Assembly (NCBI GenBank): GCA_004144185.1
Contig: SEFP01000005.1
Location: 1 to 64,000 of the forward strand
Origin: Sphingobacteriales bacterium
Lineage (GTDB): Bacteria > Bacteroidota > Bacteroidia > Chitinophagales > Chitinophagaceae
Reading direction: 5' to 3'
Length of the DNA stretch: 64,000 bases
In this document: piece after piece, positions 1 to 9,240 of the stretch
How the letters are laid out: each line of letters opens with the position of its first letter
How positions within the stretch are numbered: position 1 is the first letter of the stretch
Notes under the pieces: model-generated
What the model saw: the letters and a program-made list of their open reading frames with translations, nothing else
Told to the model about the DNA's origin: nothing
Databases searched by the model: none
Position numbers and translations under genes: made by a program

Positions 1-395
<395 letters not shown>

Positions 396-462
396 TATTA
401 ATTCTTTCCAGAACTGCTTTACCAATATGTCACATTATTGATGACTCGTTTCATCACCTTAT

Positions 463-573
<111 letters not shown>

Positions 574-580
574 TTATTTA

Positions 581-617
581 AAAAGCCTCAACGTTTATCG
601 TTGAGGCTTTTTTGTTT
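581..617 (+). terminator. rRNA operon terminator
   Basis: Hairpin AAAAGCCTCAACG-TTTAT-CGTTGAGGCTTTTTTG followed by a T-tract. It directly follows 5S and ends the rRNA operon. The following 618-730 shows no gene. Confidence 0.93.
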
Positions 618-730
618 TTAGTCCATTTTCGATTTCTGACTGCGAAATCCCCATAAGTCGTCAACTCTTGAATTTGGCATCCGGCACAATGTTTTCTGGT
701 GAATTCTTTTCATCTCCCAAAAACTGATCT

Positions 731-853
731 ATGGCTGCTCAGAAACGTACCCGAGTCCGTAAAAGCTCCAAAAATCCCTGTTGGAAGGGCTATAAACAAC
801 TCGGAACTAAACAAAAATCCGGAAAAACGGTTCCAAATTGCATAAAAAGCTAG
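731..853 (+). CDS. CWKGY-motif microprotein (40 aa)
   Basis: ATG at 731, TAG at 851. The 40-residue product is very basic: an N-terminal stretch rich in Lys and Arg is followed by the motif NPCWKGYKQLGTKQKSGKTV and then PNC. From memory this C-terminal pattern (PCWKGY, G-x-K-x-K-x-G-K-x-VPNC) recurs at the ends of many small phage and bacterial proteins, so I take it as a real conserved microprotein of unknown function. The two Cys flanking the motif could form a metal site or disulfide, but this is inference. A hairpin terminator overlaps the stop codon, which supports a short independent transcript. No clear ribosome-binding site is visible, as is usual in this phylum. Confidence 0.72.
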   Translation: MAAQKRTRVRKSSKNPCWKGYKQLGTKQKSGKTVPNCIKS

Positions 854-872
854 CCAAAAAGGTTAGCTTTTT
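844..872 (+). terminator. Terminator of the microprotein gene
   Basis: Stem AAAAAGCTAGCC / GGTTAGCTTTTT with an AAAAA loop and one G-T pair. It overlaps the stop codon of the 40-aa gene. The stretch 873-1023 after it holds no recognisable gene. Confidence 0.75.
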
Positions 873-1023
873 ATGTTGGCAGCCGTACTATAGATTTTGT
901 ACAACCATCATCAATCTCATTTTTCTAAGTCTGGATAACAAACTGGCAATCAAAAAAGCACCATTCAAAGTTTTATAGGTATCTTACCAAACCTTTAGTC
1001 GGTTCTTAACAGTCTACTAAAGG

Positions 1024-4000
1024 ATGGTAACCCTGAAAATTCCTGATTTTATGCGTGCTTCCTTTCCCCGCATCTGCTTTTTGATTGCTTTTCTGAGCTT
1101 CGGCTGTCTGTTTTCCGGAACTGCGCTCGCCCAAGTCTCGTTAACTGCCACTGCCGGCACCACTGGTCCGACCCTTTATACCACTCTGAAGGGCGCATTT
1201 GATGCCATCAATACGGGCACACACCAGGGAGTAATCACGATTGGTCTTACCGGCAGTACCACAGAAACTGCCACGGCTTCTCTAAATGCCAGCGGGACGG
1301 GTGCTGCTTCATTTACCCGTGTACTGGTGCGACCGGCAGCCAACAGCAGTCCAACCATTTCCGGAAATATTTCCAGTGCACCCATTATTAAATTAAACGG
1401 AGCCAACAACGTAACAATTGAAGGCTCCAATGCTGCCGGCACGACCCGTAATCTCACCATTACCAATACGTCCATTACGTCTCCGCAGGCAGTGGTAATC
1501 GGTTCTGTAGGTACAGTGCCGGTTACCAATGATACCCTGCGTAACTGTACCGTTATCAACGGTGTCAATACCAGCTCGGCTGTAATTGTCTCGGATGCTG
1601 CTACTCCTGCAACCGCAGGGTATTTTACGAATATCAGTGTTCAAAACAATGCGATTCAAAAAGCGTACATTGGCTTGTATGTTATCGCAACCGCAACCGG
1701 CACCAATGGCAACGGTACGTTTGTTTCCGGAAATGACCTGAATGCTACCGGAACCAATGCCCTTCGCTTGGTAGGCATCTATGCACAAGGCGTATATGGC
1801 GCTACGATCAGCAACAATGCCATCGGTAATTTTGAAACAACCAGTGCCGAATTTGACCGGGCAATCTGGCTGGCTACCAGCACCACCAATACCACTATTT
1901 CCGGAAACACCATCTCCGGACTTAACTACACCGGAGCTACTGCGGGTTATGCGCCCATCGGAATCAACGTGTCGCCGGGTGTAAGCAATGCGTCCATTAA
2001 CGTCTCCGGAAATACCATCACCAATATTGCTACAACCAGTTCCGGAAGCGCTATCGGCTTATATGTGTACAGCACTACTGCCGGAGTGCGAATTCAGAAA
2101 AATAAAATCAGCAATATTAAAAACACCAACACCGGTGGTTATGGAGCGGCCGGGATGCTGCTGGTGAGCAGCAGCACTACTGCTGCTATTGATGTGATCA
2201 ACAATTTTGTGTGGGACATCGCCAGCTATGGAACCAACCTGTGGACGCCCGATGCGAACGGCAACGGGATAGTCGTAGACGGTGGGGCAGGCTACAACCT
2301 GTATTTTAACACCGTGTGGCTCAATACCAATCAGGTGGCTACGACCGGAACCCGTGCAGCTGCACTATTGATTACCTCTAATATTACAGCTGCCAATGCA
2401 GTGAATCTGCGCAATAATCTGCTGGTAAATACCCAAACAGTGGGCAATGCCAACAGTCGTTTTGCACTGGCTGTGACTGCACCCACTACAGTTATCAACA
2501 CGTTTAACTACAATAACTATTACAGTGCTTCCGGAAATCTGGCGGCCCAGGGCACCAATGCAACGATCTGGAATACCATTGCGCAGATCCAGACCAATAT
2601 GGGTAAAAACGTCAATTCGGTCAGCCTTGCGCCTGCGTTTGCGTCTGCCACCGATTTGCATTTGCCGGCCGCTTCCAATATCGCACTCGATAATCTGGGC
2701 ACCGCAATAGCCGGAATTACCGATGATATCGACGGCGATCCCCGCCAAACGCCACCCGATATCGGTGCGGATGAATTCGGAGGCTGCAGCGCCTTTACAA
2801 TCAACGCGCAGCCTGCCAACGCCAATGGTTGCCCCGGCAGCACGGCCAGTTTCAGCGTGAGCGCCACCCTTGCCACCGGCTATCAATGGCAGGTGAATTC
2901 CGGAAATGGATTTACCAACATTACCAACGGCGGTATTTACAGCGGCGCTACCACCAATACTCTTACCCTGTCCGGATATACAGTTGCCCAGCAGGGCTAT
3001 TCCTATCGGGTCCGGATATCCGGTGGCGCCTGTCCGGTAATTGTGAGTGATTCTGCCCGGCTGACTGTAAACGCCCGTCCAAACGCTATTATTAGTGCTG
3101 CCGGTCCGACTACAATTTGCCAGGGAGCTTCGGTTACGCTGAATGCCAATAACACGGCGGGTTTGAGTTATCAATGGATTCTGGGAACCACGGCTATTGC
3201 CGGTGCCACCAGTCAGGGGTATACAGCTACTGCCGCCGGATCGTACCGGGTAGCGATTACCAATAATCAAACAGGCTGTAAGGATACATCCGCCGCGACT
3301 GCGGTTACGTATGCCCCGCCTCCGGTCGCAACACTTACCCCTGCGGCGCCGGCAGCAGTCTGCGAAGGTGATAGCATTACGCTCAGCGCTCCTGGTGCTA
3401 CCGGACTCACCTATCGCTGGTTCCGGAATGGCGATAGCTTGGTAGGCGTTCGTACTCGCCAATACAAAGCGTATCTGAGTGGTGCGTATAGGGTTGAAGT
3501 GACCAGCTCACAGGGCTGCAAAGCCAGTTCCGCAGTGGTAAACATAATCATTTACCCGGCCCCTATCTCGACCATTACATACAGCAGTCCGCTTACTTTT
3601 TGCAATGGTGGCGCAGTAGTCCTCAATGCTTATCCACAGGCCGGCAACACCTATCAATGGTATCAGGACGGGAACCCGCTTACAGGAGTCACCGGAACGA
3701 TTTATCCGGTTCGTACAACAGGTGCATATACCGTGCAGGTGGTGACCTCGCAAGGATGCAGCGGTACGTCACCGATCGTTCCGGTAACCGTAAACACCTC
3801 TCCGAATCCGACCATCACCCGCACCGGAAATACACTCTCTACGGATCCCAACTTTGCTTTTTATCAATGGTTCCGGAATAATACCGCTATTCAGGGTGCC
3901 ACACAATATAGCTATACGGCTACTCAGGATGGAGGCTACCGTGTAGAAGTCGCTGATTTTAATGGCTGCGACAGTTCATCTGCAACCACCGTGATCGTAT

Positions 4001-4269
4001 TCCTGGGCGTAGCCGCTAACCCGGCCATTAACGCACAGGTACAGGTGTATCCCAATCCTGCTCAAGACCAGCTCACAATCGATGGCAGTACACTTATGTT
4101 AAAAGGTATTTCCATTGTCAACAGCACTGGTGTGAAGGTGTATCAGCAGGAAATGAGTCCTCAAAACAAAGTAACTATTTCGCTGAAGTCGCTGGCCGCA
4201 GGGATGTACTATGTGCGCATCCAAGTAGGAGCTGATGTGGTCATCCGGAAAGTTGAAGTTCTGAAGTAA
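1024..4269 (+). CDS. T9SS-secreted beta-helix / Ig-like repeat surface protein
   Basis: The product has 1081 aa. A signal peptide ends near ALA-Q at residue 37; the ATG at 1051 (residue 10) gives a more classical signal peptide and is an alternative start. Residues about 75-590 are Asn/Thr/Ser/Gly-rich with recurring ISGNTI-type turns, typical of a right-handed parallel beta-helix, and end in a DIDGDPR...DIGADEF motif seen in choice-of-anchor/parallel beta-helix proteins. Residues about 600-985 hold four to five Ig/PKD-like repeats, each with a Y-Q/R-W core, a conserved G-x-Y-x-V strand and paired Cys. The last 75 residues (VYPNPAQDQL... to ...IRKVEVLK) are a type A T9SS sorting domain, so the protein should cross the outer membrane and be attached or released at the surface. 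The ligand is unknown. Confidence 0.9.
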   Translation: MVTLKIPDFMRASFPRICFLIAFLSFGCLFSGTALAQVSLTATAGTTGPTLYTTLKGAFDAINTGTHQGVITIGLTGSTTETATASLNASGTGAASFTRVLVRPAANSSPTISGNISSAPIIKLNGANNVTIEGSNAAGTTRNLTITNTSITSPQAVVIGSVGTVPVTNDTLRNCTVINGVNTSSAVIVSDAATPATAGYFTNISVQNNAIQKAYIGLYVIATATGTNGNGTFVSGNDLNATGTNALRLVGIYAQGVYGATISNNAIGNFETTSAEFDRAIWLATSTTNTTISGNTISGLNYTGATAGYAPIGINVSPGVSNASINVSGNTITNIATTSSGSAIGLYVYSTTAGVRIQKNKISNIKNTNTGGYGAAGMLLVSSSTTAAIDVINNFVWDIASYGTNLWTPDANGNGIVVDGGAGYNLYFNTVWLNTNQVATTGTRAAALLITSNITAANAVNLRNNLLVNTQTVGNANSRFALAVTAPTTVINTFNYNNYYSASGNLAAQGTNATIWNTIAQIQTNMGKNVNSVSLAPAFASATDLHLPAASNIALDNLGTAIAGITDDIDGDPRQTPPDIGADEFGGCSAFTINAQPANANGCPGSTASFSVSATLATGYQWQVNSGNGFTNITNGGIYSGATTNTLTLSGYTVAQQGYSYRVRISGGACPVIVSDSARLTVNARPNAIISAAGPTTICQGASVTLNANNTAGLSYQWILGTTAIAGATSQGYTATAAGSYRVAITNNQTGCKDTSAATAVTYAPPPVATLTPAAPAAVCEGDSITLSAPGATGLTYRWFRNGDSLVGVRTRQYKAYLSGAYRVEVTSSQGCKASSAVVNIIIYPAPISTITYSSPLTFCNGGAVVLNAYPQAGNTYQWYQDGNPLTGVTGTIYPVRTTGAYTVQVVTSQGCSGTSPIVPVTVNTSPNPTITRTGNTLSTDPNFAFYQWFRNNTAIQGATQYSYTATQDGGYRVEVADFNGCDSSSATTVIVFLGVAANPAINAQVQVYPNPAQDQLTIDGSTLMLKGISIVNSTGVKVYQQEMSPQNKVTISLKSLAAGMYYVRIQVGADVVIRKVEVLK

Positions 4270-4342
4270 AAAGGTCCCAGCAAGCCAGGGTATGACTGAG
4301 GACTATGGTCGCTCGTAGGGGCAACACATACTCCGCTTAATC

Positions 4343-4384
4343 AAACAGGCCCGCTTTTTCCATCCGGAAAAAGCGGGCCTGTTT
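4343..4384. terminator. Bidirectional terminator
   Basis: A near-perfect stem of about 18 bp (AAACAGGCCCGCTTTTTC with GGAAAAAGCGGGCCTGTTT) lies between two convergent genes, the T9SS protein and the GT9 gene. It can stop transcription from both sides. Confidence 0.9.
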
Positions 4385-4416
4385 AGCTCTCGGGATTGGA
4401 TCGGGACTGGAAATAT

Positions 4417-5400
4417 TCATCGCTGTAAGACCTGGAAAACATCTTCCGGACGAATAGCCTGCATACAGGTACAATCATGAGGAGCCGTCCGGCAGTTTTC
4501 ACAGGGCGCATCCACAGCCAAAGCGGTAGCCTGAACACCAATCGGTGCCCATCGGCCCGGGTGCATCGGCCGGATGGGTGGATAAATTCCAACGGCTTTT
4601 TTACCCAGTGCTGCTGCAATATGCAAGGGGCCGGTACTGGCTGCCACCAAGCCGTCACAGGCATTAATGAAGGCAATAAAGGTGTCCAGATTCATCGCCC
4701 CGACAATCGAATCGGCGACGCCGTTGAGGGCGTCGGTTAGGGGTTGCAGGGCAGCACGTTCAGCCTCGGTTCCGGAAATAAAGACCTGATAGCCGTTCTG
4801 ATGCAGCAGCCGTGCCAGGGTTTCAAAAGACTCCAACCCCCATTCCCGGGCACTGCCCTGGCTTTTCGGATGCAGGATCATCTTCGGACGAGACCCATCG
4901 AGTAGGGCTATCAGGGATTCCGGAAGCGCTACCTGCGGCACCAGGCACACCAGGTCATTCAGTTCTGAAAGCGAAACCTCGGTTGGAATCCCAAACGGTT
5001 GAAGCAATTTGATATTGAGCTGTGCTTCGTGCAGATCGGAGTTTTTCCGACTCAGCCGAACCAGCTTGTTGCAGGTCCACCAGTGATACAACCGGTTGGT
5101 GGTACCGATCCGGGCCGGAATCCCCAGCTGCCGGGCCCGCCGGGCGATAGCCGCATCCGGAAATACATGCACAATGGCATCCGGAAGATCGGTCAACCGC
5201 TGTTTTAAAAAAGTCTCTTTCTCAATAAAAGCATCGATATACGGACAGGCTTCAATCACGGCCTTGGTATACGACCGACCCAAAAACGAGATTCGGACTT
5301 CCGGAAAAAAAGACTTTAGGTAGGCCGCCATGGGCAATGTCAGGATGACGTCACCGATACTGTCCGTACGACTTAACACAATATGTTTGGGAGGCCTCAT
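4417..5400 (-). CDS. Glycosyltransferase family 9 (heptosyltransferase-like)
   Basis: The 327-aa protein has a GT9 layout. The N-terminal motif HIVLSRTDSIGDVILTLP matches the start of ADP-heptose:LPS heptosyltransferases. The second Rossmann domain carries the KMILHPKSQG...REWGLESF segment and the acceptor-side signature ASTGPLHIAAALGKKAVGIYPP. GT9 enzymes add heptose or related sugars to lipopolysaccharide core on the cytoplasmic face of the inner membrane. The C-terminus has several Cys (CENCRT...CTCMQ), common in Bacteroidota members. The gene overlaps the upstream GT2 gene by 4 nt (ATGA), so the two are translationally coupled and probably act on the same LPS core or surface glycan. The sugar specificity cannot be read from the sequence. 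Confidence 0.9.
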   Translation of the reverse strand: MRPPKHIVLSRTDSIGDVILTLPMAAYLKSFFPEVRISFLGRSYTKAVIEACPYIDAFIEKETFLKQRLTDLPDAIVHVFPDAAIARRARQLGIPARIGTTNRLYHWWTCNKLVRLSRKNSDLHEAQLNIKLLQPFGIPTEVSLSELNDLVCLVPQVALPESLIALLDGSRPKMILHPKSQGSAREWGLESFETLARLLHQNGYQVFISGTEAERAALQPLTDALNGVADSIVGAMNLDTFIAFINACDGLVAASTGPLHIAAALGKKAVGIYPPIRPMHPGRWAPIGVQATALAVDAPCENCRTAPHDCTCMQAIRPEDVFQVLQR

Positions 5401-6167
5401 GCGTTGCGGGACTGCCGGGCGTACTGCCGGATTTTAGCGTATTTCAGCTGTGCCGCCACCGCCGAAAATTTACAAACCAGATAGCCCGCGTACCCGTCGA
5501 GAATGCCCAGTTTTAAGATGTAATCCTGGAAAAAGCGCCATTTTGGGGCCAGCCATACTTTAAGAATACTACAGTTTTTGCCATTGGCCACAGCGGTACG
5601 GGCGGCAATATCTGTGAAGGTGTTGAACTGCCGGATATGCTCGGAAAGGGTATAATAACTGTAATGCAGTAAATCGCCGTTCAGGGTACCGTAGCTTCCG
5701 GAAGTGCCCGTTAGTTCCCAGGCTTCGTGCAGGTTTTCGCCTATCCAGGCACCGGCGTCTTTCCGGAACAGCCGCACCTTTTTATCCGGGTACCAGCCGC
5801 AGTGTTTGATCCAGGTGCCGCAGTAATTGGTGAGCCGCGAAAACCGGTACGCGTTGTGTTGGGGCGTACTGTTCTTGAACTGGAGTAAGGCTGTTTTGAG
5901 TTCCTCAGACAGCGCTTCGTCGGCATCCAGCGATAACACCCACGGATGGGAGGCGAGCGCTACTGCATCATTTTTCTGGGCTACATAACCGGCAAAAGAT
6001 TGCTGCACCATCCGAGCACCTGCTGCTTTGGCCTGGGCAACCGTTTCATCTGTTGAAAAGCTATCCAGCACAACGATCTCATCGGCAATGCCTGCAACCG
6101 ACGCCAGGCACCGCGGCAGATTCCGTGCTTCGTTCAACGTAATAACAACGACCGAAATCGAATTCAT
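5397..6167 (-). CDS. Glycosyltransferase family 2 (LPS core WaaE/KdtX-like)
   Basis: The 256-aa protein begins with the GT2 fold: ISVVVITLNEARNLPRCLAS, the DSFSTDET nucleotide-sugar loop, and LSLDADE as the DxD-type metal motif. Family members of this length act in LPS inner-core assembly, for example beta-1,4-glucosyl transfer. The middle contains Trp/Cys-rich acceptor-side sequence (NYCGTWIKHCGWYPDKK) followed by LHEAWE, which is typical of this subgroup. There is no transmembrane segment apart from a weakly hydrophobic C-terminal stretch. Its stop overlaps the start of the GT9 gene, giving a two-gene glycan operon. Confidence 0.9.
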   Translation of the reverse strand: MNSISVVVITLNEARNLPRCLASVAGIADEIVVLDSFSTDETVAQAKAAGARMVQQSFAGYVAQKNDAVALASHPWVLSLDADEALSEELKTALLQFKNSTPQHNAYRFSRLTNYCGTWIKHCGWYPDKKVRLFRKDAGAWIGENLHEAWELTGTSGSYGTLNGDLLHYSYYTLSEHIRQFNTFTDIAARTAVANGKNCSILKVWLAPKWRFFQDYILKLGILDGYAGYLVCKFSAVAAQLKYAKIRQYARQSRNA

Positions 6168-6193
6168 AAACTAACTCCTGAGGGCTGATAATC

Positions 6194-7090
6194 TTATTTG
6201 GTAACCGCCTCTACAGTATAGCCGGCTTTACGCAATAGCTGCAGAATTCCTTTTTGACCAGGCAGGTGGCCTGCGCCTACTGCAAAGAAGGTCGGGTTTG
6301 TTTTCATAAATCCGGCCATCCGGCTGATCCACCGGCTGTTCCGGTCATCCAGCATAATGGCCCGGTCGCCCGATTGCAACGTGGGCGATATGTTCATCAG
6401 CGAATCGAGGCGTGTCAGATTCTGGGTTTTATAAGCTGCAACCAGTTGTTCAAATTCATCGTCCGAAGCGGCTGCTTTGTGATCTACTACGGCCATCACC
6501 TGCTTAACGATTGTATCCGGCGGAATGCTGTTGAGCACTTCCAGCTGCTCGGCGACCGGTTCCAGGCCGATAATTTCTTTTGGGGTGTGGCCTGCTTTGG
6601 ATTTATCCATCAGTACCATCTCATACGAAAGCGTCGAGTCACAGCCCTCTGATTTTATCGTCACCAGCGACAGCAGCATCGCCGGTTTCATGGTGTTGAA
6701 CATCTCCAGCCCCATGCCGTTTTCGTTCTTCATCCAGGCATTCAGCCGCTCATACTCATCCGGCTTAAAATAGTCGCGGAGCGTTTTTCCATCCGTACTC
6801 ATCAGGCCCATCGCGGCACCCATCATCATAGCCGGATCGTCCAGGTCCATCTCCATGCAAATTTTATCAGCCGCCGCAAACGATTTCTGCATGGCGTTGG
6901 TCCATACAAAATCATCCTTACAGATCATGTGAATGGTGCCGAATACATACGAAGGCTTGGAAAGGCCGTTTCCGGAAACTTTCCACAACAGGCTGTTGGT
7001 CTTTGAATCTTTGGCAACCGTCTCTGCCGTAGAGGTCCGGGCGCACGAAAGGGCCGCCAGCATCGAAAGCCCAACCAGAAATTTCATCAT
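6194..7090 (-). CDS. TraB/GumN family protein, exported
   Basis: The 298-aa product begins with MMKFLVGLSMLAALSCART, a lipoprotein-like signal with Cys at residue 17. The body matches the TraB/GumN (EreA/ChaN-related) fold: the N-terminal SYVFGTIHMI, where GxxH is a conserved metal-site motif, the EMDLDD acidic motif, GLEPVAEQLEVL in the middle, and the C-terminal FAVGAGHLPGQKGILQLLRKAGYTV signature. Members are putative metal-dependent proteases or haem-handling proteins; the substrate is unknown. It lies 18 nt downstream of the ZIP transporter gene on the same strand, so co-expression and a role linked to metal availability are possible. Confidence 0.86.
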   Translation of the reverse strand: MMKFLVGLSMLAALSCARTSTAETVAKDSKTNSLLWKVSGNGLSKPSYVFGTIHMICKDDFVWTNAMQKSFAAADKICMEMDLDDPAMMMGAAMGLMSTDGKTLRDYFKPDEYERLNAWMKNENGMGLEMFNTMKPAMLLSLVTIKSEGCDSTLSYEMVLMDKSKAGHTPKEIIGLEPVAEQLEVLNSIPPDTIVKQVMAVVDHKAAASDDEFEQLVAAYKTQNLTRLDSLMNISPTLQSGDRAIMLDDRNSRWISRMAGFMKTNPTFFAVGAGHLPGQKGILQLLRKAGYTVEAVTK

Positions 7091-7107
7091 GCTATGAAGG
7101 TACTTTA

Positions 7108-7833
7108 TTACTCAAAAAGAAGTGTTGCCAGCGCGACTGCCAGCCCTAGTACAATCGATAAAACTTTGCGAAAGTTGAGGTGATGGTTGCGGGTGCCGCT
7201 TTCAAAAAAGATGGTCGTAGAAATATGCAGAAATGCACCGGCCATAATCGGGATGATAATCGCAACCAGCTGGGCCATCGCATGATACAGCGTTCCCAAC
7301 GTATGCGCCAGCACCCCAGCCAGTGGGGTAACCATGGCAAATAACAGCACCGTCAGCCAGCCTTTCTTAGGCCCCCAGACGGCAGTTGCCAAAGACGTGA
7401 CAATCATCGCTTCCGGAAGCTTGTGAGCCGCCACGGCCAGATACAACGCCAGGGAGGTGCCGCCCTGCCGGTAATGAAAGCCCAGTGGTAATCCTTCCAT
7501 CGCTGCGTGTAGTACCAGCCCGCCGATGATTCCCATGACTTCGCCCGTGGGCGGGTGGTGGCTGCTGTGATCATGCCCATGTTCGGCTCCGTGCGTCAAC
7601 CGCTGGATCAGCAGTTGCAGAAAGAATCCCCCAAGCGCGTAGAGGCCTGCTTTTTCGCCCAGTTCGGCAAAACTTTCCGGAAATAAATGCAGCAGGGAAA
7701 TGCCCAGCAGGAAGGAACCGCTGAACGCCAGCATCCCATGCATATGACGGTCTGAAAAGCCGCGTATCCACAACGGTACAGAGCCCCCAATAAAGGTGAC
7801 TCCAAAAAGTAACAGATTGAAAAACAGACCCAT
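7108..7833 (-). CDS. ZIP family metal (zinc/iron) transporter
   Basis: The 241-aa membrane protein has about seven to eight hydrophobic segments. A His-rich cytoplasmic loop (HGAEHGHDHSSHH, near residues 82-94) precedes the ZIP signature helices: HAAMEGLPLGF and HKLPEAMIVTSL, with the metal-coordinating His and Glu of the binuclear site in TM4 and TM5. ZIP proteins move divalent metals into the cytoplasm. The position upstream of the TraB gene with an 18-nt gap suggests an operon. The minus-strand sequence TAGTTTTA about 30 nt upstream is a weak -7 candidate. Confidence 0.9.
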   Translation of the reverse strand: MGLFFNLLLFGVTFIGGSVPLWIRGFSDRHMHGMLAFSGSFLLGISLLHLFPESFAELGEKAGLYALGGFFLQLLIQRLTHGAEHGHDHSSHHPPTGEVMGIIGGLVLHAAMEGLPLGFHYRQGGTSLALYLAVAAHKLPEAMIVTSLATAVWGPKKGWLTVLLFAMVTPLAGVLAHTLGTLYHAMAQLVAIIIPIMAGAFLHISTTIFFESGTRNHHLNFRKVLSIVLGLAVALATLLFE

Positions 7834-7964
7834 CAGGCGGCACCGAGAAAAGAAAGCGCGGGCGTAAAACTAAGGCTAAAATGAGCGTTCCTTAGTGCCG
7901 GCTTTCACCATCCGGACTGTTTGAAGGCATTATTTGTGCAGCGTCTTCGAGGAAATCAAACTGC

Positions 7965-8546
7965 ATGTTGTTTATGGCCGCCGGATTGTTTCAAGACCCC
8001 AAGACCCTTCGGGCCGGAAAATTGCTGATTGCAGAGCCGTTTCTGGCCGATCCCAATTTTGCCCGTACGGTTATCCTACTGTGTGAACACAGCGAGGACG
8101 GTACTGTCGGATTTGTAATGAACCGTCCGACCGATGCGACGTTCGGCACGCTGTTTCCACTGTCCAGACTGGCTTCCCGGACGGTTTACCAGGGCGGACC
8201 GGTGCAGCTGGATACGATTTGCATCCTGCAACGGGCTCCTCAGGCCGCAACCGGTCATTTGGTGTTGCCGGGCATTTACTGGGGAAGTGATATTGAAACC
8301 GTAGAGGAGGAAGTCGCTACCGGAATCAAAACGCCGGAAGACGTACAATTTTATCTGGGCTATTCGGGCTGGGGGATCGGCCAACTGGCCGATGAACTTC
8401 AGTCCGGAACCTGGCTGATTGCCGATGCCAGCGCCGCGCTTCTCTTCGACACCCCGCGCGAGGAGCTGTGGCGAAAAGCACTGGAAACGCTGGGCAATGA
8501 TTATAAGAATCTGGCAAACCTGCCGCTGAACCCGCAACTCAACTAA
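7965..8546 (+). CDS. YqgE/AlgH family protein
   Basis: The 193-aa protein matches the UPF0301/YqgE family: LRAGKLLIAEPFLADPNFARTVILLCEH near the start, VGFVMNRPT, the YQGGPV motif, and FYLGYSGWG with GQLADEL. The fold is known from structures, but the cellular role is unsettled; AlgH is linked to alginate regulation in Pseudomonas. The start at 7965 is supported because the conserved core begins about 15 residues in; a second ATG lies at 7974. It is divergent from the ZIP gene and followed 61 nt later by a lipoprotein gene. Confidence 0.92.
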   Translation: MLFMAAGLFQDPKTLRAGKLLIAEPFLADPNFARTVILLCEHSEDGTVGFVMNRPTDATFGTLFPLSRLASRTVYQGGPVQLDTICILQRAPQAATGHLVLPGIYWGSDIETVEEEVATGIKTPEDVQFYLGYSGWGIGQLADELQSGTWLIADASAALLFDTPREELWRKALETLGNDYKNLANLPLNPQLN

Positions 8547-8607
8547 AGGTTTTCCGAAAAAAACGCTTCCGGACTGTTTTGAGCATCAACAGCGCTATTT
8601 TTACGCC

Positions 8608-9216
8608 ATGGGTGCATTCCGGAAATCTGTTGGGCTGTTCGTTAGCTGTTCACTGCTGCTGGCGAGCTGCAAGTCGCTCACGGATCCGTCCGTTCCGGAA
8701 CCTTCATCCGGAGGTACTTACTTTTCGACAGCGCAATTCCTGACCGATCAGATTATGATGCTCCAGGGTAAAATTTACACGCTGGAAAAAATCATCGAAC
8801 TCAACGGGCAGCGGGATTCTACCATTGTGGCGCTGCCGACTGAAAACTGGGCACCGGTGTACGCCGCGTTTCTGAATGCCGATATTGGTTCGACCCGGCT
8901 TTTGGGCAAATACCGGTTTTCCGAGTTTGAAGATCCGATGACGCTTACCCACAGTTACGTGTATGAAGCCGATGAACCCAACCTGCCCGTGCGTCGGCTG
9001 ATGATCAGTGCGAATCTGGAAACCCACCGGATTAAAAGCTTTCTGGCGGAGGTGGAAACCAACAGCTTCTGGAACAGCAATCGCAGAAAACTGTACTACG
9101 CACCGCTCAAAGTCATTCAGATTCAGGAATGGAATACCCCGCTGGTTGGATCGGCTAAAACATTCCGGGCCGAATATCGTTTCCTTGTAAATCAGGACGA
9201 CAATTTGGCGGAATAG
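8608..9216 (+). CDS. Hypothetical lipoprotein
   Basis: The 202-aa product starts with a lipoprotein signal peptide; the lipobox LLASC puts the lipidated Cys at residue 21, followed by a short Pro/Ser-rich linker. The mature part is mixed alpha/beta with LTHSYVYEADEPNLPVRRL and a C-terminal strand rich in Tyr and Phe. I do not recognise a family. A -7-like box TATTTTTA ends 4 nt before the ATG. It sits between yqgE and uvrC on the same strand, 24 nt from uvrC, and may share a transcript. Codon use resembles the neighbours, so it looks resident. Confidence 0.7.
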   Translation: MGAFRKSVGLFVSCSLLLASCKSLTDPSVPEPSSGGTYFSTAQFLTDQIMMLQGKIYTLEKIIELNGQRDSTIVALPTENWAPVYAAFLNADIGSTRLLGKYRFSEFEDPMTLTHSYVYEADEPNLPVRRLMISANLETHRIKSFLAEVETNSFWNSNRRKLYYAPLKVIQIQEWNTPLVGSAKTFRAEYRFLVNQDDNLAE

Positions 9217-9240
9217 TGTTTTTGTCTCCGGTTACTTCGA

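Noticed and set aside
2365-3462. Long minus-strand open frame (365 codons)
   Set aside because: It is antisense to the T9SS surface protein gene; its Gly/Arg/Cys-rich product has no domain logic.
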